In this document: positions 25,601 to 33,168 of the stretch, one piece after another
Numbering within the stretch: the first letter of the stretch is position 1
Layout: the number at the start of each line of letters is the position of its first letter
NCBI RefSeq assembly: GCF_030063365.1
Contig: NZ_JASISY010000004.1
Span: 1 to 64,000 of the forward strand
Length of the DNA: 64,000 nt
Direction of reading: 5' to 3'
DNA from: Cryobacterium sp. PH29-G1
GTDB lineage: Bacteria; Actinomycetota; Actinomycetes; Actinomycetales; Microbacteriaceae
Translations under genes and position numbers: made by a program
Notes under the pieces: generated by a model
Databases searched by the model: none
Told to the model about the DNA's origin: nothing
Seen by the model: only the letters and a program-made list of their open reading frames with translations

Positions 25601-25926
25601 GTGATTCCGGCGTCGCCGAACATCCGCAACTGGGCGCCTACCAGCTGGCGTTCCAGGAGGGTGCCATCGAGGGCGTGTCCGCCGATATGACCCTGGCCGG
25701 TGCCCGCCTGGTTATTGTCTCCTCCGGCACGGTCAAACAGAACTACCGCAATCCCACCCAGCCCGCCTTCACCCCCGAGCAGCTCGAGGCCTTTCGCACC
25801 CGGGTCGGTGACGACGCTGCCGGTATGGGCGGCGCCACATTCATCGCCGAGATCACCTCGCACTGCCTCGATCCGCGAACCCACGGATCCTGCCGCATCC
25901 ACGTCATCAAGCAGGTCAGCTCATGA
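22618..25926 (+). CDS. adnA: AdnA-type helicase-nuclease subunit
   Basis: A 1102-residue partner of a heterodimeric double-strand-break resection machine, the actinobacterial counterpart of RecBCD/AddAB. The N-terminal UvrD-like motor has Walker A GAPGSGKTTTL near residue 42, but motif II reads IVLDDAQEATQ, motif III has ALGDPDISTGSFHGA instead of GDxxQSIYxxRGA, and motif VI is degenerate (SRATSELLITAV). The C-terminal RecB-type nuclease is intact: AFETCPLHWLI, AVIVDLKTGKG and HPQLGAYQLAF. This matches the weaker motor described for AdnA. Its TGA overlaps the adnB ATG. Confidence 0.88.
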   Translation: MIKHPLGHPLGQPSGQPADWHLDVAQQSVLDLPDGVSGAVIGAPGSGKTTTLVELVADRVLNRGYSPSEVLVLVPTRTGATALRDRIALRLAVPTNGPLARSANSVAFQIVRSAVAQAGGPTPTLLTGGEQDQIIAELLQGHLDDGGQAGPAWPTTLGPDVRRLRGFRTELRDLMMRAVEYGVTPSQLERFGLGRPEWVAAAAFIRDYEEAKDQARPGQYDSTELARYAAAVVAGAETGPAAVATLGSFAGLRLIVLDDAQEATQATLTLLAQFQARGVAIIALGDPDISTGSFHGAHPDALGRLGAYLQARIGADLAAPIILPTVYRHGAGIRGVVQQITNRIGAAAAGRQRAARSAGSDDAVAASVEDPGADSGALSDQSVHTVVASSPADQLAEIARLLRERHVIDEVPWSRMAVIVRTGSLVPSISKGLAALEVPTQVSTASSALRDEYAVKAFILALEVTLGRKPLDPDAAIELLRGPLGGLDPITLRRLRAALRQQELGQQEPGELVPGELELSGPELSGAAVTARSADELLVAALHDPDLLAGIDNRTARRAAGCGESLRQAAIEYAAGATIEELLWGLWQRSGLDREWKEQSGGTGIVADEANHNLDAVVALFSAAQRYVERTPSAPPVLFLEHLVDTDVPEDTLAPRALGAAVTVSTPSGTIGADFDIVVLAGVQANVWPDLRIRGSLLGAGDLARVASGDDASDADARTGVLHDELRMFAQAASRATSELLITAVNNEENEPSAFLRLLPQPDPERGVDDLARYPLSLRGLTGRLRRDLTRAIRSPGRDVETATRAADAAATLARLASENVPGAAPEHWYGLADPSTVRPLNDPDAGDQPVRVSPSRMAAFETCPLHWLIGQVGGGSSNTAANLGTIIHKVMEDAIDRRPEALWQGVEARWNELDFDADWQSRVQKVAARALTDRLASYLLDFEHGGGELLSAEGTFQLAVSGAVLSGTIDRVERQADGRAVIVDLKTGKGDATSDSGVAEHPQLGAYQLAFQEGAIEGVSADMTLAGARLVIVSSGTVKQNYRNPTQPAFTPEQLEAFRTRVGDDAAGMGGATFIAEITSHCLDPRTHGSCRIHVIKQVSS

Positions 25927-28900
25927 ATTCCACCACCACGCTCGTCACGGTGTCGGCTCTCGACATCGCCGCGCAGCTCAAACTGCCGCCGCCCACGGAC
26001 GAACAGCAGGCCGTTATCGAGGCACCGCTCACGCCCACCCTGGTGGTCGCCGGAGCCGGCAGCGGCAAGACCGAAACCATGGCGAACCGGGTGCTGTGGC
26101 TGCTCGCCAACGGTCATGTCAGGCCCGACCAGATTCTCGGGCTGACCTTTACCCGCAAAGCCGCCGGCGAGCTGGGGGAGCGTATCAATAAGCGCATCAC
26201 CGACCTTGACGCGGCTGGCCTCATGCCGTCCCACGCCGGGCACGATGGTGACGCGAACGCGGCGGCCTCCGACCTGTTCAACACCCCCAATGTCTCCACG
26301 TATAATTCCTTCGCCAGCCGGCTTTTCACCGACAACGCCCTGCTGCTCGGCCGGGAGCCGGAATCGGTTCTGCTGAGCGAAACGAGCGCCTGGCTGCTCG
26401 CCCGACGTGTGGTCATAGACCACGGCGACGGTCGGCTCGTACCGTTTGGCAAGAGTCTCGACCTGGTCACCGACGCTGTGCTCCAGCTCAGTCGCGCCCT
26501 CGCCGAGAACCCGCCGGCCTGGCGCGACGGCGCCCCAGGCGCCCCGCACGACCTGGCCGGCCTGGCGCAGAGTTTCGCGTATCTCACCGATCTGCCCTAC
26601 GGTAACCCGCGCAAAAAGACGCCGTACGGCTCGGTTGTTGATTCGTTGGCCGCGGTTGCGCCGCTGCCCGTGCTCGCCCACCTTGCCGCCCGCTACAGCA
26701 GCGAGAAACGCCGCCTCGGACTGATCGAATTCTCCGACCAGGTAGCGCTCGCACTCCAGGTATGCCAGAAGGTTGATGCGGTCGTCGGCCGCTACCGTGA
26801 CCAATACCGAGTCGTGCTCCTCGACGAGTACCAAGACACCTCGGTCTTGCAGACCGAGCTGCTGCACACCCTGTTTCGCGATCATCCGGTGATGGCGGTC
26901 GGCGATCCACACCAGTCCATTTACGGATGGCGCGGCGCCAGTTCTGCAAACCTGCTCGGCTTTGCGCGCGACTTCAGCCCCGAGGCCACCGCCCCGACCA
27001 TGTCGCTCTCGTTCACCTGGCGCAACCCCGCCCGCGTGCTCGATGCCGCCAATGCTCTCGTCGCCCCGCTCAGCTCGGCGCTGCGGGCCAAGCCGGGCGG
27101 AATCCAGGTTGAAACGCTCAAGGTGCCAGCCGGAACGAGAGCCGGTTCCGTCGACGTGCGCATGGCCGAAACCATCGCCGAGGAGGCCGGAGCCGTCGCC
27201 GACTGGTTCGCTGCCCGATTGGTCGGCGACCATACCGGTGCCATGCTCTTTCGAGCCCGCCGCGAGATGGACTACTTCGCCGAGGTATTGCGGGCGCACG
27301 GGGTGCGAGCCCACGTGCTCGGTCTGGGCGGCTTGCTGTCGACACCGGAGGTCGCCGACGTCGTTAGCGTGCTCCGCGTCGTGCACGACCCCGCTGCCGG
27401 CAGTGAACTGGTGCGCCTGCTCAGCGGCGCCCGCTACCGGGTCGGTGCGCGCGACCTGCAGGCACTGGCCGAGGTGGCCCGCTGGCTGGCCGCCCACGAC
27501 TGGGCGCAGAAGGCTCTCTCGGCGGACCTGCGTGGCAAGCTGCGGGCATCCGTGGCCGGTGATGAGGGCAGCTCCCTCGTTGATGCCCTCGACTTTCTCG
27601 GCACGGCACCCGATTCCCACAGCCAGTTCGCCGGTTTCAGTGAGCTGGGACGTGCCCGGGTGCAGTCGGCCGGCCGACAATTGGCCTGGCTGCGTTCCCG
27701 CGCCGGGCTGCCGCTGCTCGACTTTGTGCGGTTGATCGAACAAGAATTTCGGCTCGACATCGAATTGACCGCCAACGAGGCCAACGATCTCGGCCTCGCC
27801 AATCTGTATTCCTTCCACGACACTGTCGGCGCCTTTCTTGATAGTGACGAGCACGGCACCCTGGCCAGCTTTCTGCGCTGGCTCAAACGCGCCGAACTGC
27901 AGGACGACCTCGGACCGCGCGCCGAGATGTCTGAGCAGGGCACCGTGCAATTGCTCACCGTTCACGGAGCCAAAGGCCTCGAATGGGATTTCGTGGCCAT
28001 TCCCAACCTCACCGAGAAGAGTCTGCCCGCGGCCTCACGCGACACCAGCGGATGGCTGCGCTTCGGCGAACTGCCCTATAGCTTTCGCGGAGATCGCTCC
28101 GAGCTGCCCGAACTGTACGTCGGCGGGCACGACACCCAGCTCGACTACGACACCGCGTTCCAGACCTATAAAGACGAACTGGCGACGCGGCATGACGACG
28201 AAGAACGCCGACTCATCTACGTGGCCACCACGCGTGCCAAGCAGGAACTGCTGCTCACCGGCTCGTTCTGGGGCCCCGGACTTACCGTTCGTAAGCCCAG
28301 CCGCTACCTTCTGGAACTCGCCGAAGCCGGGCTCGGGCCGGATATCCCCGAGGCGAGCGCCGAAACCGACAAACCCGAGACCGCCGACGACGGCACCGAA
28401 CTCTGGCCGTTCGACCCGCTCGGTACCCGCCGGGTCCTGGTCGAAGCCGCGGCTCTCCGTGTGCAGAGCAGTGAAGCGGATGCGCCCACCCGTTGGACCA
28501 ACGCGGTCACCCTGCTGTTGGAAGAGCGGGCACTGCGACTGACCGGCGGCACGGTAGCCCCCATTCCCACCCGCATCCCGGCCTCCCGGTTCAAGGACTA
28601 TGTTGACGACCCGACCGGCGTCGCCGCCGAACTGGCGCGCCCGATGCCGCAGCGCCCCTATCGGGCTACCCGGCTCGGCACACTGTTTCACTCGTGGGTC
28701 GAACGGCGCGCCGGTGGTGCCACCGGTACTGACCGCATCGATGTCGGGGTGAACGAACTGGACTTCGGCGACGACGACGGAGGCACGGGTACGTTGACCG
28801 ACCTCGCCGTGCCCGAGCAGGAACAATTCGCCAAACTGCAGGCCACTTTTGAACATTCCGAGTGGGCCGAACGCCGCCCGATCGACGTCGAGATCGAAAT

Positions 28901-29348
28901 TCACCACGTGCTCGGGGGACAGGTCTTCGTCTGCAAGCTCGACGCCGTCTACCGCACCGAGACGGGGTATCAGGTCGTCGACTGGAAAACCGGGCGGGCA
29001 CCCAAGAATGCTGCCGACCTGGAACTCAAGCAAACCCAGCTCGCGCTTTACCGGTTGGCCTACGCCCGCTGGAAAGGTATCGATCCGAGCATCGTCGACG
29101 CCGTGTTCTACTTCGTTGCCGACGACACGGTCGTGGCCCCCGAGCGTCTCTACTCCGAGGCGGACCTGCTTGCCGCCTGGTCGGGAGCGCTGAACCCGCG
29201 CGTGGTGCCGACCGAATCGTCAACCGAATTGTCAACCGAATCATTGGCCGAACCGTCAGTCGAGTCGGCATCAGCGTCGTCTTCAGCGTCGTCAGAGTCA
29301 GAGTCAGAGTCAGACTCAGAGTCGGCGGTGAGTCCCGAAAAGTTGTAG
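25923..29348 (+). CDS. adnB: AdnB-type helicase-nuclease subunit
   Basis: A 1141-residue subunit with an intact SF1A motor: Walker A VVAGAGSGKTETMANRV, motif II VVLLDEYQDTSVLQ, motif III AVGDPHQSIYGWRGAS, LTVHGAKGLEWDFVAIP and motif VI RLIYVATTRAKQELLL. The C-terminal nuclease carries YQVVDWKTGRAPKN and QTQLALYRLAYARW. It should be the lead motor of the pair. The start overlaps adnA by 4 bp (ATGA). The last ~45 residues are a Ser/Glu/Asp repeat tail antisense to the 3' end of the next gene. Confidence 0.92.
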   Translation: MNSTTTLVTVSALDIAAQLKLPPPTDEQQAVIEAPLTPTLVVAGAGSGKTETMANRVLWLLANGHVRPDQILGLTFTRKAAGELGERINKRITDLDAAGLMPSHAGHDGDANAAASDLFNTPNVSTYNSFASRLFTDNALLLGREPESVLLSETSAWLLARRVVIDHGDGRLVPFGKSLDLVTDAVLQLSRALAENPPAWRDGAPGAPHDLAGLAQSFAYLTDLPYGNPRKKTPYGSVVDSLAAVAPLPVLAHLAARYSSEKRRLGLIEFSDQVALALQVCQKVDAVVGRYRDQYRVVLLDEYQDTSVLQTELLHTLFRDHPVMAVGDPHQSIYGWRGASSANLLGFARDFSPEATAPTMSLSFTWRNPARVLDAANALVAPLSSALRAKPGGIQVETLKVPAGTRAGSVDVRMAETIAEEAGAVADWFAARLVGDHTGAMLFRARREMDYFAEVLRAHGVRAHVLGLGGLLSTPEVADVVSVLRVVHDPAAGSELVRLLSGARYRVGARDLQALAEVARWLAAHDWAQKALSADLRGKLRASVAGDEGSSLVDALDFLGTAPDSHSQFAGFSELGRARVQSAGRQLAWLRSRAGLPLLDFVRLIEQEFRLDIELTANEANDLGLANLYSFHDTVGAFLDSDEHGTLASFLRWLKRAELQDDLGPRAEMSEQGTVQLLTVHGAKGLEWDFVAIPNLTEKSLPAASRDTSGWLRFGELPYSFRGDRSELPELYVGGHDTQLDYDTAFQTYKDELATRHDDEERRLIYVATTRAKQELLLTGSFWGPGLTVRKPSRYLLELAEAGLGPDIPEASAETDKPETADDGTELWPFDPLGTRRVLVEAAALRVQSSEADAPTRWTNAVTLLLEERALRLTGGTVAPIPTRIPASRFKDYVDDPTGVAAELARPMPQRPYRATRLGTLFHSWVERRAGGATGTDRIDVGVNELDFGDDDGGTGTLTDLAVPEQEQFAKLQATFEHSEWAERRPIDVEIEIHHVLGGQVFVCKLDAVYRTETGYQVVDWKTGRAPKNAADLELKQTQLALYRLAYARWKGIDPSIVDAVFYFVADDTVVAPERLYSEADLLAAWSGALNPRVVPTESSTELSTESLAEPSVESASASSSASSESESESDSESAVSPEKL

Positions 29349-30379
29349 CTGTCGGTGTGCATCGCCGCGTGCTGGTCGTAATCGCGAGCGGCGCGCGGCA
29401 TGTGATCGAGCATGTTCTCCACGTCGCCGACGGTCATGATCGGGCCGGTTTCGGGGGAGAGCGGCTGCTGCGTATGGCTGTGCACCGTGTCGACGAGGCC
29501 GTCGAGCATGGCAACGGCGTCATCAACGATGGACTGATCGTGACTGCTCGAACCGTGCAGCAACCAGCGGGCCAGTTCCAGCTCCGCGTAGAGCATGGCG
29601 CGCTGGGTGATGTGGCTGTCGCTGCCCTGGCGGGCATCCACATAGGCGGTGATCGCCAGCTCGGCGGCGTCGCCGCGTGCGGCGAGCAGCCAGTGCAGGT
29701 CACGAGCGGGATCGCCGACGGCGAGCCCGGACCAACCGAGAATCCCTGACACGGCGTCGTCGGTGATCAGAATGGAATCCGCCGACATCGACCCGTGCAC
29801 CACGGCCGGCGCGAACTGCCAGAGCGCCTCGTCGTCGGTGGCCTGCTCCCAACGGCGCAACAGCGCGGCGGGCAAATAACCGGTGTTGGCAGTCCGATCG
29901 ATCAGGTCGATCGCATCCTTGCGGCACTGTTCAGCGCTCTGCTGCGGCAGCCCGGCGGTGCCGATGAAGGCGCTCGGCAGGGAATGGATCGCGGCGATGG
30001 CCCGCCCGATCGACCCGGACACACCCTCGTGCCCGGTGAGGGCATCCGCATCATAACTGTCACCGGCCAGCAGCTCATAGACAATGGCGCGGGTGCCCTG
30101 GATCGGCGTCTGGCCAACATATTCCGGCACGTCAAATGGCAGCCGGCTGCGATTGCCCGTGGTGAGCGCGCGCAGCGCCACGAGGTCGGCGGACTGCTCG
30201 GTTTCGGCCGACTGGCTGGTGGGAACGCGAATGATCAGCGCCCGGCCGTCTTTGTCAATGACCAGTGCCGAGTCGAAAAGTCCGTGCGCGCCGGCACTGT
30301 GCTTGCGGGCGTAGGCCACGTCGAGCCCCGGAACAGCGGAGGTGGCTAACGCGGCTAGAGTGAGTTGAGTTCTGGCCAT
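29150..30379 (-). CDS. APH-fold phosphotransferase-like protein, predicted pseudokinase
   Basis: About 409 residues with the aminoglycoside-phosphotransferase/choline-kinase fold. The Brenner motif HGDxxxxN reads HGSMSADS (His195, Ser197 for the catalytic Asp, Ser202 for Asn), and the metal-binding Asp of the VIDW motif is Gly215 (SGILGWSGLAVGDPARDL). The fold-defining GDPARDL is kept. It is therefore probably catalytically dead. Residues from about 345 form an acidic Ser/Asp tail overlapping adnB by 199 bp antisense. ATG 30379 has TAACCT 7 nt upstream (leaderless). Role unknown. Confidence 0.8.
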   Translation of the reverse strand: MARTQLTLAALATSAVPGLDVAYARKHSAGAHGLFDSALVIDKDGRALIIRVPTSQSAETEQSADLVALRALTTGNRSRLPFDVPEYVGQTPIQGTRAIVYELLAGDSYDADALTGHEGVSGSIGRAIAAIHSLPSAFIGTAGLPQQSAEQCRKDAIDLIDRTANTGYLPAALLRRWEQATDDEALWQFAPAVVHGSMSADSILITDDAVSGILGWSGLAVGDPARDLHWLLAARGDAAELAITAYVDARQGSDSHITQRAMLYAELELARWLLHGSSSHDQSIVDDAVAMLDGLVDTVHSHTQQPLSPETGPIMTVGDVENMLDHMPRAARDYDQHAAMHTDSYNFSGLTADSESDSDSDSDDAEDDADADSTDGSANDSVDNSVDDSVGTTRGFSAPDQAASRSASE

Positions 30380-30463
30380 ACTTACTAGGTTAGATCGACT
30401 TCCGGCCTGGCGGTTGTTCGCCACGCCTCCACACAACGTTCTCGCAGAGCTCGGAGTTAAACC

Positions 30464-31456
30464 ATGTCGTTCACTTTCACGACGCGGTTGCCGCTGTCTC
30501 GCCACGCGGTCGACCGTGACCACCTCAGCCGTGGCCTTCCCGGCCTGTTCGACCAGCTCTGGGCGGATGATGCCACCCGCGTTCTGCCCGTCTGGCATGG
30601 CAAAATTCTGCTTCAGTCGCCTATCTCCAACCCCAGCGGCGCTGAGAATCTGACCGACGTGCACCTGGCCCTGCTTCCGTCGCTGAACGTGGCGAACGCT
30701 GGCCTGCGCGTATACCTCGGCCGGTCGTTGCCGACCGACCTGCCCGAACCAGCCGGCACTCCCATCGTCGCTGTGCAGCTCGATGATGATGCCGCGGCCA
30801 TCCTCGAACCCGACGAGAAGCGGTGGGCGAGCCTCCGAAGCGTGGCGACCGTGCTCGATGACCGGGACGCCGGTCTGTTTACCGAGGCCCTCGGCGTGCT
30901 CAACTGGCACGCCTCCCACTCCCACTGCCCGCGCTGTGGCGCCGCCACCATGGTTGAAGAGGGCGGCTGGGTCCGCCGCTGCCCGATCGATAACAGCCAG
31001 GTTTTTCCGCGCACCGACCCCGCCGTGATCGTGCTCATCACCGATGCCGACGACCGCATTCTGCTCGGCTCCAACGCCATGTGGGAGAACAACCGGTACT
31101 CGCTGCTCGCCGGGTTCGTTGAACCCGGCGAGCCGCTGGAAATGGCCGTGATCCGCGAAATGTTTGAAGAATCCGGACTCCGCGTCACAGACCCGGCCTA
31201 TGTCGGCTCCCAGCCGTGGCCGTTCCCGGCTTCGGTCATGTGCGGGTTCACGGCCCGGCTGGCCGACGGGCAGCAGGCCCATGATCTACTCCCCGACGGC
31301 GCCGAAATTCTGGCGCTGCGCTGGTTCAGCCGGCAGGAACTGCACGATGCCGGCGAGTGGATGCTGCTGCCCGGCCCATCTTCGATCGCGCACGCCATGA
31401 TCGCGCGTTGGCTCGGCGCGCCGCTGCCGGCCGCTCCCGAAATGATTCGCCCGTGA
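30464..31456 (+). CDS. nudC: NAD+ diphosphatase / RNA deNADding enzyme
   Basis: A 330-residue NudC hydrolysing NAD(H) to NMN(H) and AMP and removing NAD caps from RNA. The Nudix box GFVEPGEPLEMAVIREMFEESG (split around residue 208) is canonical and the SQPWPFPAS motif is present. The zinc ribbon reads HCPRCG then RRCPIDN: the fourth ligand Cys of the E. coli enzyme is Asp here. GGAG precedes the ATG. Its stop overlaps the uvrD2 GTG (GTGA). Confidence 0.93.
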   Translation: MSFTFTTRLPLSRHAVDRDHLSRGLPGLFDQLWADDATRVLPVWHGKILLQSPISNPSGAENLTDVHLALLPSLNVANAGLRVYLGRSLPTDLPEPAGTPIVAVQLDDDAAAILEPDEKRWASLRSVATVLDDRDAGLFTEALGVLNWHASHSHCPRCGAATMVEEGGWVRRCPIDNSQVFPRTDPAVIVLITDADDRILLGSNAMWENNRYSLLAGFVEPGEPLEMAVIREMFEESGLRVTDPAYVGSQPWPFPASVMCGFTARLADGQQAHDLLPDGAEILALRWFSRQELHDAGEWMLLPGPSSIAHAMIARWLGAPLPAAPEMIRP

Positions 31457-33168
31457 CGGTGACCGCCGACTCGCTGCTGAAAGGCCTCGACGAGCAGCAG
31501 CGCATAGCGGCCGAAGCGCTGATCGGCCCGGTCTGCATGCTCGCCGGCGCCGGAACCGGTAAGACCCGTGCCATCACCCACCGCATCGCTCTCGGCGTGC
31601 TGACCGGCGCCTACACCCCCAATCGGGTCATGGCGCTCACCTTCACGAGCCGTTCGGCGGCCGAACTGCGCGGCCGGCTGCGCCAGCTCGGCGCCGGGGG
31701 AGTGGCCGCCCGCACCTTTCACGCCGCCGCTTTGTCACAGCTGAACTATTTCTGGCCGCACGTGGTCGGCGGGCAGGCGCCGCGCATCCTCGACGGCAAG
31801 GGCCGCATTCTCGGTCACGCCGCTGAGGCCCTGCACCTCAAGATCGATACGGCCACCCTGCGCGACCTCGCTGCCGAAGTGGAATGGCGCAAGACCTCGG
31901 GGCTGAGCATCGAAGCGTACGCGGCGGGCATCGCCCGACGCAGCTTGCCCGGTCGGCTCGACGTCGACCAGGTCGTCGCCCTGCAGCAAACCTACGAGAA
32001 GCTCAAAGACGAACGCAAGCAGATCGACTTCGAAGACGTGCTGCTGGCCATGGCCGGCATGATCGAAGCCGAACCCTCGGTGGCCCTGCAGGTGCGTGAG
32101 CAGTACCGGTTCTTCGTCGTCGACGAATATCAGGACGTTTCGCCGCTTCAGCATGATTTGCTCGCTCTCTGGCTCGGCGACCGCCGTGACCTCTGCGTCG
32201 TCGGTGACGCCAGCCAAACCATCTATTCGTTCGCCGGTGCCCGCAGCGACTACCTGCTGGACTTTCCCAAACGCTACGAAGATGCCACGGTGGTGCGCCT
32301 CGAACAGAATTACCGGTCTACCGCGCCGATCGTCGCGACCGCCAATCAGCTCATGCGGGGGCGTTCCGGAGCACTGACTCTGCACGCCGCGCAATCCGAC
32401 ACCGGTCCCGACCCGACCGTGCGCGGCTATGCCTCCGACATGGCAGAGGCTCGCGGCGTTGCCGAGCAGATTCTGCAGCTCATCGACTCCGGCACCAAGC
32501 CCGAAGATGTGGCGGTACTGTTTCGGGTCAACGTGCAGGCTGCTCTGCTCGAAACGGCGCTCACCGAGGTGGGGGTCAGCTACCAGATTCGCGGTGCCAA
32601 ACGGTTCTTCGATCTGCCCGAGGTGAAGCAGGCGGTGATGAGCTTGCGCGCAGCATCCGTTTCCATCATCGGGGAACCGCTGTTCAAGTCGGTCAGCGAC
32701 GTGCTGCGTTCCCTCGGCTGGAGCCAGACCGCGCCGGAGACGCGCGGTGCGGTGCAGGCCAGATGGGAGTCCCTGAACGCTTTGATGGGCCTGGTCGACG
32801 AGGCCGCAGCGGGAACCACTTTTCGTCAATTCACCGACGAACTGATGGAACGTCAGGCCGGCCAACACGAACCGACGGTCTCTGCGGTGACTCTGGCGAC
32901 CATGCACTCGGCCAAGGGGCTGGAGTGGGATGCCGTGTTCGTGGTCGGCTTGAGCGAGGGGCTGGTGCCGATCAGTTATGCGAGCACGTTCGAGCAAATC
33001 GATGAGGAACGCCGGTTACTCTATGTCGGAATTACGCGGGCCCGGCGGCGACTCGCGCTCAGTTGGTCGTCATCGGGCGTGCAGGCTCGCGCGGCTCGGG
33101 AACGGTCCCGCTTTCTGCAAGAGCTTGGCAGCCGCACCGCTCGTGGAACCGGTGCGCGGAGCGCGTAA
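31453..33168 (+). CDS. uvrD2: UvrD2-like SF1 DNA helicase, no HRDC domain
   Basis: A 571-residue helicase with Walker A MLAGAGTGKTRAITHR, motif II FFVVDEYQDVSPLQ, motif III VVGDASQTIYSFAGA, YRSTAPIV, TMHSAKGLEWDAVFVVGL and motif VI RRLLYVGITRARRRLALSW. The GTG at 31453 overlaps the nudC stop by 4 bp and is preferred to the upstream ATG. Mycobacterial UvrD2 continues with an HRDC domain and a C-terminal region; this one stops just after motif VI, and no HRDC-like frame follows. Confidence 0.9.
   Translation: MTVTADSLLKGLDEQQRIAAEALIGPVCMLAGAGTGKTRAITHRIALGVLTGAYTPNRVMALTFTSRSAAELRGRLRQLGAGGVAARTFHAAALSQLNYFWPHVVGGQAPRILDGKGRILGHAAEALHLKIDTATLRDLAAEVEWRKTSGLSIEAYAAGIARRSLPGRLDVDQVVALQQTYEKLKDERKQIDFEDVLLAMAGMIEAEPSVALQVREQYRFFVVDEYQDVSPLQHDLLALWLGDRRDLCVVGDASQTIYSFAGARSDYLLDFPKRYEDATVVRLEQNYRSTAPIVATANQLMRGRSGALTLHAAQSDTGPDPTVRGYASDMAEARGVAEQILQLIDSGTKPEDVAVLFRVNVQAALLETALTEVGVSYQIRGAKRFFDLPEVKQAVMSLRAASVSIIGEPLFKSVSDVLRSLGWSQTAPETRGAVQARWESLNALMGLVDEAAAGTTFRQFTDELMERQAGQHEPTVSAVTLATMHSAKGLEWDAVFVVGLSEGLVPISYASTFEQIDEERRLLYVGITRARRRLALSWSSSGVQARAARERSRFLQELGSRTARGTGARSA

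Noticed and set aside
25743..27965. A 740-codon minus-strand open frame
   Set aside because: Antisense shadow of adnA/adnB, which show intact helicase and nuclease motifs.
30380..31282. N-terminal extension of the pseudokinase to 31282
   Set aside because: The extension is antisense to nudC and unlike protein; ATG 30379 with an upstream -10 box is the better start.
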